Below are positions 1 to 11,215 of a stretch of DNA of 64,000 nucleotides, piece by piece. A model generated the notes under the pieces. That model was not told where the DNA came from. It saw only the letters and a list, made by a program, of their open reading frames with translations, and did not search any database. Origin of the DNA: Diplolepis rosae (lineage: Eukaryota > Arthropoda > Insecta > Hymenoptera > Diplolepididae); assembly GCA_030998225.1 (NCBI GenBank), contig JAPYXD010000469.1, positions 1,364,001-1,428,000 on the forward strand. The letters are read 5' to 3'. A program made the translations under genes and the position numbers. Position 1 is the stretch's first letter. Each line of letters starts with the position of its first letter.

Positions 1-2859
1 TGCCATTTTAAATCAGTAATGGCGGATTTTACCATTTTCGTTTTTTACTTTTTATAGCTAAGCTAATCATAGAAAATTTTTGAAAAAAATCAGGGTTGTT
101 TTTTCCAATAGAAGACACATTTGTAAATCTTTGTAGATTTTTTGATGCATAATTCGCGATGCAAAAAATTGCGAAAATTTTTGCACGCAATTTTGTTCAT
201 GTTTGATTTGCGCGACCACTCTTTTGAATTAATCTATTTATTAGTTACCTATCGATGGTTAAAACAGAATTTTTGCAGATTTTTGCAAGGTGTGGACGGG
301 GGTAAGAAAATTAAAAACCGTCAAAATACGCATTATTCCTGTTACGTTCGAATAATTAAATTTATTATAATAAAAATATTAAATTCGATTATACGCCCGC
401 TTGAGGCTCCAAACTGCCAAATTTCAATTTAGGAAATTATAAATTAAATAAACCAAAATTTGTTTTTAATCTGGGATCGTATTTGCCCTGTCCTCTGACT
501 GAGGAGGCTACACCCTTCTTCTAAGAAAACCCTCTTTGATTTTTTGGAAAAGAAGTTTCGAATACAGGAAGATTTCCAGTTTTAGTGTTTAATGTCCGTA
601 TAAAAAGGATATACAAATAGATACATATATTGGAACAATACCTTACTACTAGTTTTCCTTACATCTACCAGTCCCAGAAGAGTGTGAGAGAGAGGGAGAA
701 ATTTTTCCTTAGCTCCTGATTCGTCCTAGACCGGGCAATGGTTTTCTGTTGAGTATTGTTCAAAATCACAATTTGTCCTATTTGCGAGCCGCGCATAGCA
801 CACGCGCACACAAATACTGTTTTTGCCACTTTTCTTTTAGGTTTAATAAGAGAAAATAACGGTTGGCTTTTAACCAGAAAAGGGTTGAGTGCTTTTAAAC
901 TCGCTCTTTTCGCCGCTAGAATTTTCCTATTAAATCTAATTACAATATTTTATGAAAAATTATCACTACCGTTTTGAGATTCGGTAGTATTAATTTTTCC
1001 GCGATTTCGCGCACCTTTTTGCCGTTTTTTTTATTAAACGAATTGGACTTTAAAATAGTCCGCCGAAGAAAGGTATATTAGAAATATATTTTGTATACTT
1101 CAATATATCTTATATGTATTGCTTCCGTCCAGATGAAGTCTTTTGTCTTTTACGTCCGCCCGACACGATTCCAAAAATATAATTTCGTTAGAAAGAGTTT
1201 TACGGGTTCAATCAACTAACGAAGATCTAGGAACTGTCGATCTAGACCGCAGACGGGCACGATAAAAGAAAAATGTTTTCTTTATTATTCTAAGGTCTGA
1301 ATCCGGTCAAGACACTCAGAAGACTGCAAATTTGATTTTGCCTTGATCCGTTTTACTAGTTCATCGCGAGGTGAGCATGGTAGGGTTTTTTGATGATTAA
1401 GGAATTAATGATTGGACAGAGGTAATAATGGCAGGGAGGATTTAGGAATTTGCACAAATGCTGATGTGGTTATTGCGTTATTTGCTGATTTTTAGAATGC
1501 AATTATTTTTCCCCTCTTTCTACATCTATCATGAGAAAGGAAATGTGCTCATCAATTTTTAGTATTTGATGCATGGTCATCAAATTGTAGAAACAATTTT
1601 AGTTTCCAATATATTTCAGATTAAATCGAAATATATATATTTAATTAGTCTGGGCTTATAATCTTTAAGTGGATTAAAGCTTTGACATAATTATTTAAGT
1701 ATTCAGATGAGCGTTGGGTTTTAGTTACATAAAGCACGTGGCTTTTGTGGCGGGAGATCAGCTGGCTAAAGCATTTGAGCAAGGATAGGTGTATGAGGAG
1801 GAGATGCAATTATGAGATGAATGCTAGCCTCGCGATGCACAGCAGAGCGCATCAAGATTTTCTAAAAGAGACCAGTATATTAGGCATGTGCATAGGCGAA
1901 CGAAAGGAGGAATTGACAAACGGCAGAAAGCTGTGGCGACAAACAGTGCATGGGTGTACGTGTACTAGATATCTCTCTCTCTCTCTCCTTCGTTCTCTTT
2001 TTCCTCTTCTATTCGTACATTCCATCGCGAGTCTGCTATTGCTCATTCTTTTTCCTATTCTATTCTTTCTCCGCTCATCCTAGTTTTTATATCATCGCTC
2101 TCACTTTACACTCATTCTTCGCTTTTCTCTTATTTCATACTTCTTTAGATCATAGCGATTGAGTGCCTATGCACTCTCGCTATCAATTAATCTAGTTTAT
2201 AAAACATTAATGCATCTGAAAAACAAAAGGGGGAAATAGTCTTATTTTTAAAAGTTTTATTCAAACTTTTGAAAGTTTAATTTAAATGTATTTAAATAAC
2301 TAGAATATGAATTACTCTACGTCTCAAGACCAACTCGCATGACCAAAAATGCTGAATTGCATTAGCCACTGGAATGCAATCAGGTTACGAACGTTCAAAA
2401 GTGTGCAGTTCATTCACTTCTAAAGCAATTGATATTCCATAAATTAGATTTTGTATACTAACAAAAACATTTTCCAAAAAAATATTGCACACCTTGGACC
2501 GCCCGTAACAAACCACACCGGAATTTTTAGTGTTTTCGTCCCCGACAAACAAGGGTGGTCTAGAGACGAGTACGGATAAGAATAAGGAATGATAGCCTTA
2601 TGTTGTTCAGATGCAGTCGCTTCTTTTCATCAAGCTGTGAGAGAATTTACAATGTCTAGGTTTGTAGTATAGTAGATAAGAAAAAAGTCCTACTCTAACA
2701 GTTCCATTTCCTAAAGAAAAACAATATAGATAGTACAGTAAAAATAATAATAACATATAAAAACAATATAAAACACACAAAAATTTTTTTTTTTCGGTGA
2801 ATGTATTTTAGATTCGAGAATTTTAATAGCCATGTTCCATGACTGGTTTTATCTGGTTC
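1..2859. other. AT-rich region without a recognised gene
   Basis: I see no protein, RNA or terminal-repeat structure that I can name. Short open frames (for example at 142-432 and 1745-2083) have low-complexity, compositionally biased translations without domain-like patterns. A pyrimidine-rich stretch with a CT microsatellite lies near 1970-2060. The part between about 2450 and 2800 directly follows the Env frame on the minus strand and could contain the 3-prime LTR of that retroelement. I could not find a matching copy upstream of the Pol frame to prove it. Confidence 0.5.
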
Positions 2860-4881
2860 TTATGCTGGTTGGAGAGTCTGAGATGGTAACTGAATTACGG
2901 GGGTATTAGCTGGTCGTTCCCTTGGTGGTGCAGCAGGTATGACTGCACGAGTGGAGGTACTTGTTTCCGTAGTCGTTTGTGGCAGAGAGTTCCGTACGGG
3001 GATTGGTTCTTGCTCTTCCTTGATGTTAATGGTGCTGAAGTCGACACATGTATATAAGTAGTCCAATAGATTGAGGCCTAGTCCGAGGTAGGATCCGTGG
3101 ATCATCCTTATTTGGCTGTTTCCTACTTGTCGGGCTAGGCTGAAGTCATACAGTTGTTCTTCTAGATGCTCCAAGGATTTGTCGTTAGTTTTGAAGACTT
3201 TGTCCCCAGGCGTTGTCTCCTTCGTCTGAGCAGACATAGAGTTTGTTGTAGGTATGTATCCTTGAAACTCTTGTAGAGCCGGTGACAGCGCAGAGATGTT
3301 CAGGTGAAGCAGTGGGGCGTAAATCATTTCGGTTTCTCCCTTCCGGTTGGTGGTATCTGGGAGTGTCCTTTCCTTTATTCTAAGGTCGCATCCTGAAGCC
3401 AGTTGGATTATTCCGGTTCCTTTTAATGTGTTTTGATTGTTGGCCTGATTAGGACAGGTTGTTATAGCGATGGTCGGTTTTTGGAGAGAGTACAACCATC
3501 CGCCTAGACTTTCTATTAAACCCCAATCAAACTGGTTTGTATATGTCACTTGAATGTTACAAACTTGGAAGGTGGATAGCGATGGATTTAGCAGAAGCTC
3601 TGCTTCGCAAGTTCTGAATTTTCCATTCTCGTTGACAGGTAAATTTCCCTTACAAATCTTATAAGCTGGTAGTTCGGTACATGCCGCAACATCCCGGTGG
3701 TTCATTAGAACATAAGTCCTTTGTGATTCTTCTACGGCGATGTGGGAGAATTTAGGTAGAATATATGGCTTCCCGGAGTTATTTCCTAAGATGTCCTGGG
3801 GCACTGGAAGTGAATGTAGTTGATACATCAGATGGTTAGCTCTTCCCAATAATGGTATATCCAGCAGTATTTTAAGAACTCTTCCCTTGTATAATGAGGT
3901 GACGGTGGATATGCTGGTCAGTTCCTCGATGTCCACAATAGGTCCGGATATTGGGAAGGACACCTCTGGGCGATGGTCCTGGATGTCTCGGTAGATTAGT
4001 TCCAGTTGGCTGGGAGTCAATAGTCCTGGATGCATTTGATTCCGTCTTGCATCGTGAAGGATACTCAAGATTTTGTCAGTTGCTCTTATGTATTCCTCTA
4101 CAGCTGCTTCGTTTGCTCGCAGGACTCGAGTTAAGGCTTCGGTGTATTTAAGCTTAGTGATCTTCCTGGTGGCCTGACCTAGTTCTTGATTAAGATTGGT
4201 GAGTTCGTTCTTGAGCGATTTGAGTTTTTCCTGATGCTGTTCTGCTTGGTTGTGCATCTCCTCTAGTTGGGACCTGACCAAGTGGTTCTGTTGCCCTACT
4301 AGGTGTGATATGTTGGTCTGAGCTTCATTTAACTCTTGGATTTTTGCCTCAATGTGCTGACCATCGTCATAGGTTAGGAGTCCAGCTACGGGTCCAATGA
4401 TTCCGCCTAGAAAACCTAGTAGTGGAGTTGCTCGTCGTCTTCGCATTGCCTTGGGTAAACGAGAGGGGAGGATCTTTTCGGCTTGTTGTTGCATCATTGT
4501 TGTCTCTTTCATGAGTTCTCCTTGGAGCCTTTCGGCTAGGTTGACCTTGGATCCAAGAGCATGACTTGCGATAACTTGATGGCAGTGTTCTTCGTACCCT
4601 GGTTGGCAATGTGCGGCTAAGTGATTCATATTATTTTTATAGGATGATAGTAGGCCCTGGGTTTTAATGATGTCCATGAAGATGGTGATCCTCCAGGTAC
4701 TGGTCGTCCACCTTACGGTTCCCTGATATTCATAGTACACCCCCGTACTATTTTTCAGTGGGGTAATCCGACACGTGGCTTCCTGGTGCTTCTGGATGAT
4801 GGCAAGAAGAGGTAACAGAAAGGCAACCCATCGATATCCCATCATTGTCATTGAACTTTGGAATCTGTAAAGGAGGAGCAT
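2860..4881 (-). CDS. env: Envelope-like glycoprotein of a gypsy-like (errantivirus-type) retroelement
   Basis: A single open frame of 673 residues resembles the F-type Env of insect errantiviruses. Visible features: a hydrophobic N-terminus suitable as a signal peptide (about residues 14-29); a basic RRRR stretch at 147-150 that looks like a furin-type cleavage site; directly after it a Gly-rich hydrophobic segment (about 151-169) in the place of a fusion peptide; then a Gln/Glu/Leu-rich region (about 170-245) with coiled-coil character; and a Cys-containing ectodomain. The C-terminal 55 residues are rich in Pro and Thr. Only a weak hydrophobic patch (about 596-612) is seen where a transmembrane anchor would be expected, so the anchor may be missing or degenerate. 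It lies 232 bp downstream of the Pol frame, as env does in this group. The frame is uninterrupted, so the copy is either young or under selection. It is an old or recent endogenous element, not a host gene by origin. Confidence 0.8.
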   Translation of the reverse strand: MLLLYRFQSSMTMMGYRWVAFLLPLLAIIQKHQEATCRITPLKNSTGVYYEYQGTVRWTTSTWRITIFMDIIKTQGLLSSYKNNMNHLAAHCQPGYEEHCHQVIASHALGSKVNLAERLQGELMKETTMMQQQAEKILPSRLPKAMRRRRATPLLGFLGGIIGPVAGLLTYDDGQHIEAKIQELNEAQTNISHLVGQQNHLVRSQLEEMHNQAEQHQEKLKSLKNELTNLNQELGQATRKITKLKYTEALTRVLRANEAAVEEYIRATDKILSILHDARRNQMHPGLLTPSQLELIYRDIQDHRPEVSFPISGPIVDIEELTSISTVTSLYKGRVLKILLDIPLLGRANHLMYQLHSLPVPQDILGNNSGKPYILPKFSHIAVEESQRTYVLMNHRDVAACTELPAYKICKGNLPVNENGKFRTCEAELLLNPSLSTFQVCNIQVTYTNQFDWGLIESLGGWLYSLQKPTIAITTCPNQANNQNTLKGTGIIQLASGCDLRIKERTLPDTTNRKGETEMIYAPLLHLNISALSPALQEFQGYIPTTNSMSAQTKETTPGDKVFKTNDKSLEHLEEQLYDFSLARQVGNSQIRMIHGSYLGLGLNLLDYLYTCVDFSTINIKEEQEPIPVRNSLPQTTTETSTSTRAVIPAAPPRERPANTPVIQLPSQTLQPA

Positions 4882-5113
4882 TAGATTGTCTCTTCACGAC
4901 TGGGTGAGCACTATCTCGAGATAGGATATGCATTTTATACTTCTAAGAAGACTGGGGCTCTGTCTGGCTTCCCATGTAGAAGGGAAAAAAATAAATAAAT
5001 AAAAAAATTGTGATAACCGTTTTTTTTTCTTTTTCTTTTTTTTTTCAGGTTGCGCTGGGGTTCTAGTAATGCATATTCTTTCTCGGATTTTATTTTCTTT
5101 AGTCGTAATGTTC

Positions 5114-7282
5114 CTAACAGTGAGCAAGCAAGAGTTTATCCTTGTACTTCATGATCCGTTCGCCGTCCTCTGTTTCCAGAATAACATTATTGTTTTCCGT
5201 GAAACCGGCGACGGCGTATGGCCCTGTGGCTCGACTGTCGAATTTTCCGTCCCTAATTTCCTTAAGGGCGTAAACCGTATCTCCGATTTTCGCGTTGAGT
5301 GGTCTAATTTTCTTGTGGTATTGCTCTTTCGAGCGAGATTTTGCCCTGATGAGATTTTTGTGGGCGATTTTCTGGATCTCGGTTATTCTTACTATCAGGT
5401 CGCGTAAATAAGATCCATAAGTCCAGAGTTCCGTACCCTGAGGAAACGAGCTGGGTGTCCTAGAGACTCGCCCGAAAACTAACTCGTAAGGTGTGAAATT
5501 AGTGGCCTCATGTACTGACGTGTTATATTGGAACATGGCGAAAGCGAGCAATCGATCCCAATCGTCATAATCATCAGCATAATGCTTTATGTAATCCGTC
5601 AACACAATATTGCTTCTCTCGAGTGATCCGTTAGTTTGTGGTCGGTATCCGGAAGTAGTTAGCTGCTTCACGTTAAATAGTCTTTCTAGGTGTTTCATTA
5701 ATTTGCTTATAAAACTCCCTCCTCTGTCTGTTAGGATGTATCTGGGCGCGTCATATTGGGAGAAGAGAGTTTTCGCAACCGCATGGGCAATAGTAGTCGT
5801 TTTTAGGTCCGGTATGGCAACTGCAATGCAGTATTTACTAAAATTATCCTGCATTGTCAGGATGTGTCTATTCCCGTTTGGCGTTGTGGGAAATTTTCCG
5901 ACTGTATCAAGTGATACTTTCTCGAATAGCTCAGCAGGAGTGTCAGTGATGAGCATTGGTTTACGGGTACGAGCTCGGACGAGTTTTTGTTCAAGGCAGC
6001 TTCTGCATCCTCGGATGAACTCACTGATTTCGTCCCGTAAACCAGGCCATGTATATCGCTCTCTGATACGGCGGTAAGTTTTCGTAATGCCCTTGTGGCC
6101 ACCTATAAGGCTGCCATGATATTCAGCGATAATTTTGGGTCGAATTTCTACAGGTGGAACTTCGATTTTTCCGTGGCAAAGCGTAATGGTGATGTTACCA
6201 CCCCGGAATATTTCTGCCACGAGATCCGTCATTTTATTTTGCGGTAACGATCCCAGCAAATCTCCTGAATTAGCCATACGGCAGGTGGTTTGACTGTCCT
6301 TTTCTAAAGCTGTTCGAAGGTTCCTTAATCCTTGCCCCACATCCTTCCAGTCGACATTGTCGACGTGTCGTCTTTTTATGACAACGGAATATGTTTTATG
6401 TCGGCCGTGCGGAGTGACAAGGACTTGTCCCTTCTTAGGGCGGCAGCCCCAGAGGTCCTGTAGGTCAAGACGCTCGGTAGCCACAAGAAGTTTCGCTATG
6501 GGGTTCGTAGGCTCGCAATCTTCGGATATAAAGTGAGCATAATTGTCGTGTCTGAAAGTTAAAGGTTCTGTCCATTGGTGGATGACATTAGGTTCATCTG
6601 TGCAGATGCTAATTGGTTTTTGGTCTGTATTTGGGAGATTCTTGTAGGGTCCGATAGAGGTAGGTGCGTCGTCCACATACGGTATCTTAACGTCAATGAT
6701 GGAGCTAGGATGGGATATGGGACCTTCGACGGGTTCGTGAAATGGTTTTGTTTGTTCCAGTCTTCTTGGTTTCATTCCTGCTCCTCTTCCTATCGAGTCC
6801 TTTCTGCCGTCATCTGGGTCGATGACTGACCTTGTGAAGGGCGTTGATCTGGCTCCTGGCCTCGCAGGGGCTGCTGGTGTCATGAGCAAGGACCTTCGGG
6901 GGGGCTGTTTCCCAATTATTGGGGACTCTGAGGAAGATTCGATTTCCTCAGGAGCATCCTTAAATCGGACCATGCTTTTCCTCGCCACCCCAGAATTTTT
7001 GATTGATTTTTGATTTTTCCAATCTTGTGGTGTGCATGCTTCCTTGCTTATTTCCTTTTCGTATTTTTCCAAAAAGTTCTTTACTCTATTGGAGAACTCA
7101 ACATCGTCATATTCTCCACAAGGATCGAGAGCTTCTATGTTTTCCAGGAGCTCTCGGTCTTCTTCGCCTTCGGAGACGTAGGTACACTGAGGTCGATGAT
7201 CGTCCTGCATATTTTCATGATCCCACCATAGAGACTCATGAACGATGTTGGAGCTGTCGAAAATTTTGAAAAAAAACTGCAC
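5114..7282 (-). CDS. pol: Partial Pol polyprotein with integrase, gypsy-like retroelement
   Basis: An open frame of 722 residues. From about residue 320 it matches the integrase part of Ty3/gypsy Pol. The N-terminal zinc-binding HHCC residues are at about H389, H397, C426 and C429. The catalytic triad is visible as D459 (SLD), D519 (TDRGG) and E555 (GSLER), a DD35E spacing. A C-terminal basic domain follows to the end of the frame. Residues 1-320 are acidic and Pro-rich and do not show reverse transcriptase (no YxDD box) or RNase H motifs. Upstream sequence (7283-7935) is AT-rich without Pol similarity, so gag, protease, RT and RNase H have been lost or were never copied here. The start is the first Met of the open frame and is arbitrary, because the natural protein would be processed from a longer polyprotein. 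The Env frame follows downstream on the same strand. Confidence 0.82.
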   Translation of the reverse strand: MQFFFKIFDSSNIVHESLWWDHENMQDDHRPQCTYVSEGEEDRELLENIEALDPCGEYDDVEFSNRVKNFLEKYEKEISKEACTPQDWKNQKSIKNSGVARKSMVRFKDAPEEIESSSESPIIGKQPPRRSLLMTPAAPARPGARSTPFTRSVIDPDDGRKDSIGRGAGMKPRRLEQTKPFHEPVEGPISHPSSIIDVKIPYVDDAPTSIGPYKNLPNTDQKPISICTDEPNVIHQWTEPLTFRHDNYAHFISEDCEPTNPIAKLLVATERLDLQDLWGCRPKKGQVLVTPHGRHKTYSVVIKRRHVDNVDWKDVGQGLRNLRTALEKDSQTTCRMANSGDLLGSLPQNKMTDLVAEIFRGGNITITLCHGKIEVPPVEIRPKIIAEYHGSLIGGHKGITKTYRRIRERYTWPGLRDEISEFIRGCRSCLEQKLVRARTRKPMLITDTPAELFEKVSLDTVGKFPTTPNGNRHILTMQDNFSKYCIAVAIPDLKTTTIAHAVAKTLFSQYDAPRYILTDRGGSFISKLMKHLERLFNVKQLTTSGYRPQTNGSLERSNIVLTDYIKHYADDYDDWDRLLAFAMFQYNTSVHEATNFTPYELVFGRVSRTPSSFPQGTELWTYGSYLRDLIVRITEIQKIAHKNLIRAKSRSKEQYHKKIRPLNAKIGDTVYALKEIRDGKFDSRATGPYAVAGFTENNNVILETEDGERIMKYKDKLLLAHC

Positions 7283-7935
7283 GAATTAAGTTATAGATCC
7301 AATAATTCCTAATTTTTCTGTTCTTCAGATATCGTAGGAAGATGAAATTCAAAGTCAATAATGCTCAAAGTTTCATATGAATAGTTTAATTACTAAATTT
7401 GGAAGTTTTATATTCATTCCCAAAATACTTAACCTCTGCAGAGGTTAATATATCAATTGAAAAGTTTTGTATTGTTAATTAATTAATAGTTTTTAAGTCA
7501 TCTACTTCATTTTAAAAAATTCTCTTTTTCGTACAGCATTTAATTTTTGAATTAAAAGTCTCTGCTTAAGCAATATGAAAATAAGATTAAATTCAAATCC
7601 AAATCTGGTATTTAATTGTAATTTTTTGAATTTCAGAACGAGGATCAAAGACGATTGCTGCGCCCAATTTAAACTATTGCAGGACTATAATTATAAGAAT
7701 AACAGTTGATTTGAGTAATGAAATTAATATAATTGATTAAATTCATAAAGTAAAAACATTGTTTAATTAATGTTTTCACTTTAACCTTCAAACATTCATC
7801 TATTCAAAATTTTAATAAAAAGTTGATCTTACAGTGTTCAAATCTTCCCAAAATTTTACAAAATTTCATAAATTTCCATTTTAGGCGAATATTTTTTAAA
7901 ATATTCACAAAAACAGTATAATTATTTTGATCATA
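7283..7935. other. AT-rich interval upstream of the Pol frame
   Basis: No LTR, primer-binding site or Pol-like coding is recognisable here. It probably marks the 5-prime truncation point of the retroelement on its minus strand. Confidence 0.4.
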
Positions 7936-8351
7936 TAGGCACCGTGCGTGACTGCAGCGCCATAGCATGAGTGAACTAAAGGAGGCTGTTCGAGAACTTT
8001 TACAATGTATTATAATGGGACTTAGTTATAGAAATGTTTATTATCAATAAAAAAACAAACAAAAAAGCAATTTGATTCACTTTAAAATTCGATTGTTTTT
8101 CCTTGTGAAGTATTTGTGTGAAATCAGCAGTAAAAAGTAAGTATTTTCCATAATAAAAATGATATAGAAACCAGTAAATATAAGGTTAAGGTAGTTGTCG
8201 TGCCAAAAATCAGTCTCTAAAAAAGAAGTTTTCTATGATTTCAAGACTGGAAATTATATCATCAGCCTAAAATTGATTTAACGCCTAAATTATCCACTGC
8301 GTGCACTGGCGACGATTTAACTCTCCCTACCATAACTTCGCATGGTGCCTA
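7936..8351. mobile_element. TA-flanked MITE-like element, copy A
   Basis: The ends are inverted: TAGGCACCGTGCG on the left and TAGGCACCATGCG read inward from the right, with TA on both outer sides, which fits a Tc1/mariner-type target duplication. The interior is AT-rich and noncoding. About 250 bp from the left end recur almost identically at 61999-62247 in direct orientation, which shows that this is a dispersed family. Confidence 0.7.
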
Positions 8352-8383
8352 TAATATATGTTCCGTAAAAATTTGCATACCTG

Positions 8384-8587
8384 TTAAAACCAAAAATCAT
8401 CCGCATTACCCAGAACGGATCCGCAGTAGCGACACGACTCATCGTCTCTCTTCTTGAAGCGCTTCAGGTACGCATTAAAACAACCATGGCCCAAAAGCAC
8501 TTGCGCCCACTTGCGCCAGGTAAAAGCCGACTTGACCGAGCTTTCTATCCAGCCAGGTGGCGATAAAGTTCTAAATTTCTCGGACAT
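8384..8587 (-). pseudogene. C-terminal fragment of a non-LTR retrotransposon reverse transcriptase
   Basis: The 67-residue translation contains the stretch LLGHGCFNAYLKRFKKRDD followed by CRYCG. That is the recurrent Gly-His-Gly...Cys-x-x-Cys tail found downstream of the RT domain in many insect LINEs of the R1/Jockey group. The fragment stops before the rest of the tail (the expected H/C residues after the CxxC). No RT catalytic core is present nearby, so it is a truncated relic. The Met start is incidental. Confidence 0.7.
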
Positions 8588-9477
8588 TTAAAATCCGGTC
8601 ACGTTCTCGTGACTGTGACCGTCATTTTAAGACAACTTGAGAATTTACAGAGAATTTAAGGGAATTTTACCATACCTTCACCAATATTTTCTTTATCATT
8701 AAACCTTATAATATTGTAAATTTATTTCCAAACACTATGTATTACAATAGTGAAGGTTTCATAAAAATAAACTACGAAAAATGTCAAGTTTTATCGGAAT
8801 TCAATATCAAAAAAAAATTTTTTATAGCCTTTATATTAAATTCAAACATAAAGAACGAGTAATTCAAGTTATCTTCGCACAAATTACGCTTTGATTTAAA
8901 TAATTGTTTGACAGTTTCGGGACAGTTTATGCACTTTTTTAAGTGCTGTATTTGTCGAGTGGCATGCTTTCTGTACATCTAAACACAGTATTTGTACTTG
9001 AAAGAAACTTTATTTTGTTTATCAATAATTTTTTTTTAAAAATTCCAAACTATATTCTTATTTTTTTTCCATTTTTATTGCGCACGTTACACGAACTTCC
9101 AGAACAAAGCATTTATCAAAAACAATTGAAAGCTTGAACCGTTACGGAAAGATATGTTTAAATTCTCATAAATTCTCGAAGAGCACATTCATCAGAGAAA
9201 TTCTCAGTCATATTCCCGTGCTCCCAGATATATTCTCGGTCACATATACTCTTTAGAACTCTACAGCTGACAACGTTCTGGGTATATCTATATACATACA
9301 TGCTACGGTGCGGTCATTCGGACCACTACTCGATACTAGCGCTAACCGTGGCAAAAATAGGAAACACTCTGACTACAATAAGGGAACATCTCCCACCACG
9401 GGAGATGCCAGACCTGTCTATACGACCGTGGCCGGGATTTATCAACCGGCTAATTTACCGGTAAATTTTCCAACTCA
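8588..9477. other. AT-rich interval, no recognised feature
   Basis: No gene or terminal repeats recognised. The open frame at 9308-9535 runs across the left edge of the neighbouring TIR element, so it is fortuitous. Confidence 0.4.
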
Positions 9478-9703
9478 AGGTGCAGTCCCATGGATGGCAG
9501 AAAGCGCAAAACGCAAAGCAGAAAACCGAAAGTAACTAGATTGCTAGTGCGGCTTAAATTGTGAACGGGACGTAAGTTTTTATAGTGGTTCTGTGTTTCG
9601 CTTGTTTAAAGTATTTAAATATGGTTATATGCTTATAGCCGCAGTGCTTGCAGTGCAAATAATAAATCTCCAAAATAATTTATTTAAAAAGGTGAAGATA
9701 ATG
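9478..9703 (+). repeat. Left terminal inverted repeat of the 4-kb element
   Basis: It is the reverse complement of about 13268-13492 with very few differences. On the right side the inner border of this repeat coincides with the start codon of the MADF gene, so the repeat carries that gene's upstream region. Confidence 0.85.
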
Positions 9704-10133
9704 AATGGAATGAAATGAAATAAAATAATAATGTTGTTTTTATTTTATAAACATCATAGTTTTAGACATAATGGTAAAGGTTTAATATGACAATATATCT
9801 AACTTATAAAAGAATATATGAAGCAATCCAAACGAAATAAGTTAAAGTGTCAATCTTGTACAAAGCGGTACTTTGTACGCACTTAAAAGTAACATTATAA
9901 ATTAGTGATAATTCAATTAAGATAAGCGTCTAATATGACAAATATAGGTTTGTGGTTAGGATACCTCTGTAGTTCATATGTACGATTTTTACAATATACA
10001 TTTCAAAAAATATAAATTATGTTTAAAAAGAAATGTGGAACTTACGTCAACTTTAACAACGCTAACTTATATGTAATAAATATATAATTTTCCAAATATT
10101 GTACCTCATAGAGTTCCTTTCTACAATGTTCCG

Positions 10134-10369
10134 AATTTTTCTGTTTTGCAAAACGTAAAATTATGTTCCTAATGTCCCATGCAAGCATAAAACGCTCATG
10201 ACGTCAGCAGTGCAATTTCGTAGACCAATCGTAACATTTCTTTTAAGGGATACAATGGAAAATCTGTATTATCATTGGTTCTTGTAATTCTGCTCGTTAC
10301 GTCACGAGCGTTTTCTGCTCGCATGGGACATTAGGAACATAATTTTACGTTTTGCAAAACAGAAAAATT
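10134..10369. mobile_element. MITE with about 50-bp TIRs nested in the 4-kb element
   Basis: The ends AATTTTTCTGTTTTGCAAAA are perfectly inverted and continue as an inverted repeat to the GCATGGGACATTAGGAACAT region. The 236-bp interior has no coding. It inserted after the 4-kb element was in place, or was carried along with it. Confidence 0.8.
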
Positions 10370-11215
10370 AAAACCTAGCAGCCTTTTTGTGTCCTTTTTT
10401 TTGTTTTTTATGGCTCAGTAATGCCGCTAAATTCATCGTATAATTCGTTTGTTTAATTCATCTGTATGTAACCTCAAATTATTAATAAATAGTACGCTAA
10501 TCTTACAAGTTAATTTTAACTCCCTTTTGAACTCGATTATCAAAAACTGCCTCCCATTCTGGATAGCAAATGTTATTATTTTATATATTTAATGACTAAA
10601 ATAATAATAATAATTTCAAATTAATTAGTTTGAGTTTGCAGTCGAAAGCGTCTTTTTTTTCCACAGAAAGATTTCAAATTCTTAAACTTAAATTTGAATA
10701 ATAATAATAATAATTTAATAATTATATTCATAAAAGTAATAATAATTATTGTAATAAGATTAGTATTACTGGATGTGTGATTTTGAAGTTACTGTTGATC
10801 AATATTAATACTGTTATCTAAGAATAAATTTTCTCTGGTACTTGTTAATTTTTAAAAAATGTTGGATTTTCAATTTTTTTCGCAGTTATTGTATTATTGC
10901 ATTTCATTTTAAATTTTTTTCAATTGCACGCCACGAGCAGCAAAAACCTCGGCTTCGCCTAGGTTTTGGGCGTACTTTCGGCTGGAGATCAAGAAAAATA
11001 GTATACGACCCACGGCCAGAATATTGAATGCCGTTTATTATTTTTTTATTTTATACACATTTTTTGTTGTTGTTATTCATTCAATCGCAATTAAATTTCT
11101 CTATTACACTGAAGAAATATTAGAATTAAGTATCAATTCGCATTCTGGCGTAATTTCTTTTTTGAATATAATTGCGAATGCAAGTACAAAAAAGGGTTGA
11201 AATTTTACAAACTTA

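Noticed and set aside
142..977. Open frames near the left edge (96 and 73 residues)
   Set aside because: Low-complexity, compositionally biased translations, no domains, no splice-consistent partners.
2450..2800. 3-prime LTR of the gypsy-like element
   Set aside because: Position is suitable, but no matching 5-prime copy or clear terminal dinucleotides with target duplication could be found.
9308..9535. 75-residue frame with RSFGPLLDTSANRGKNRK
   Set aside because: It crosses the boundary of the 4-kb TIR element, so its second half is terminal repeat; the first half has no recognisable domain.
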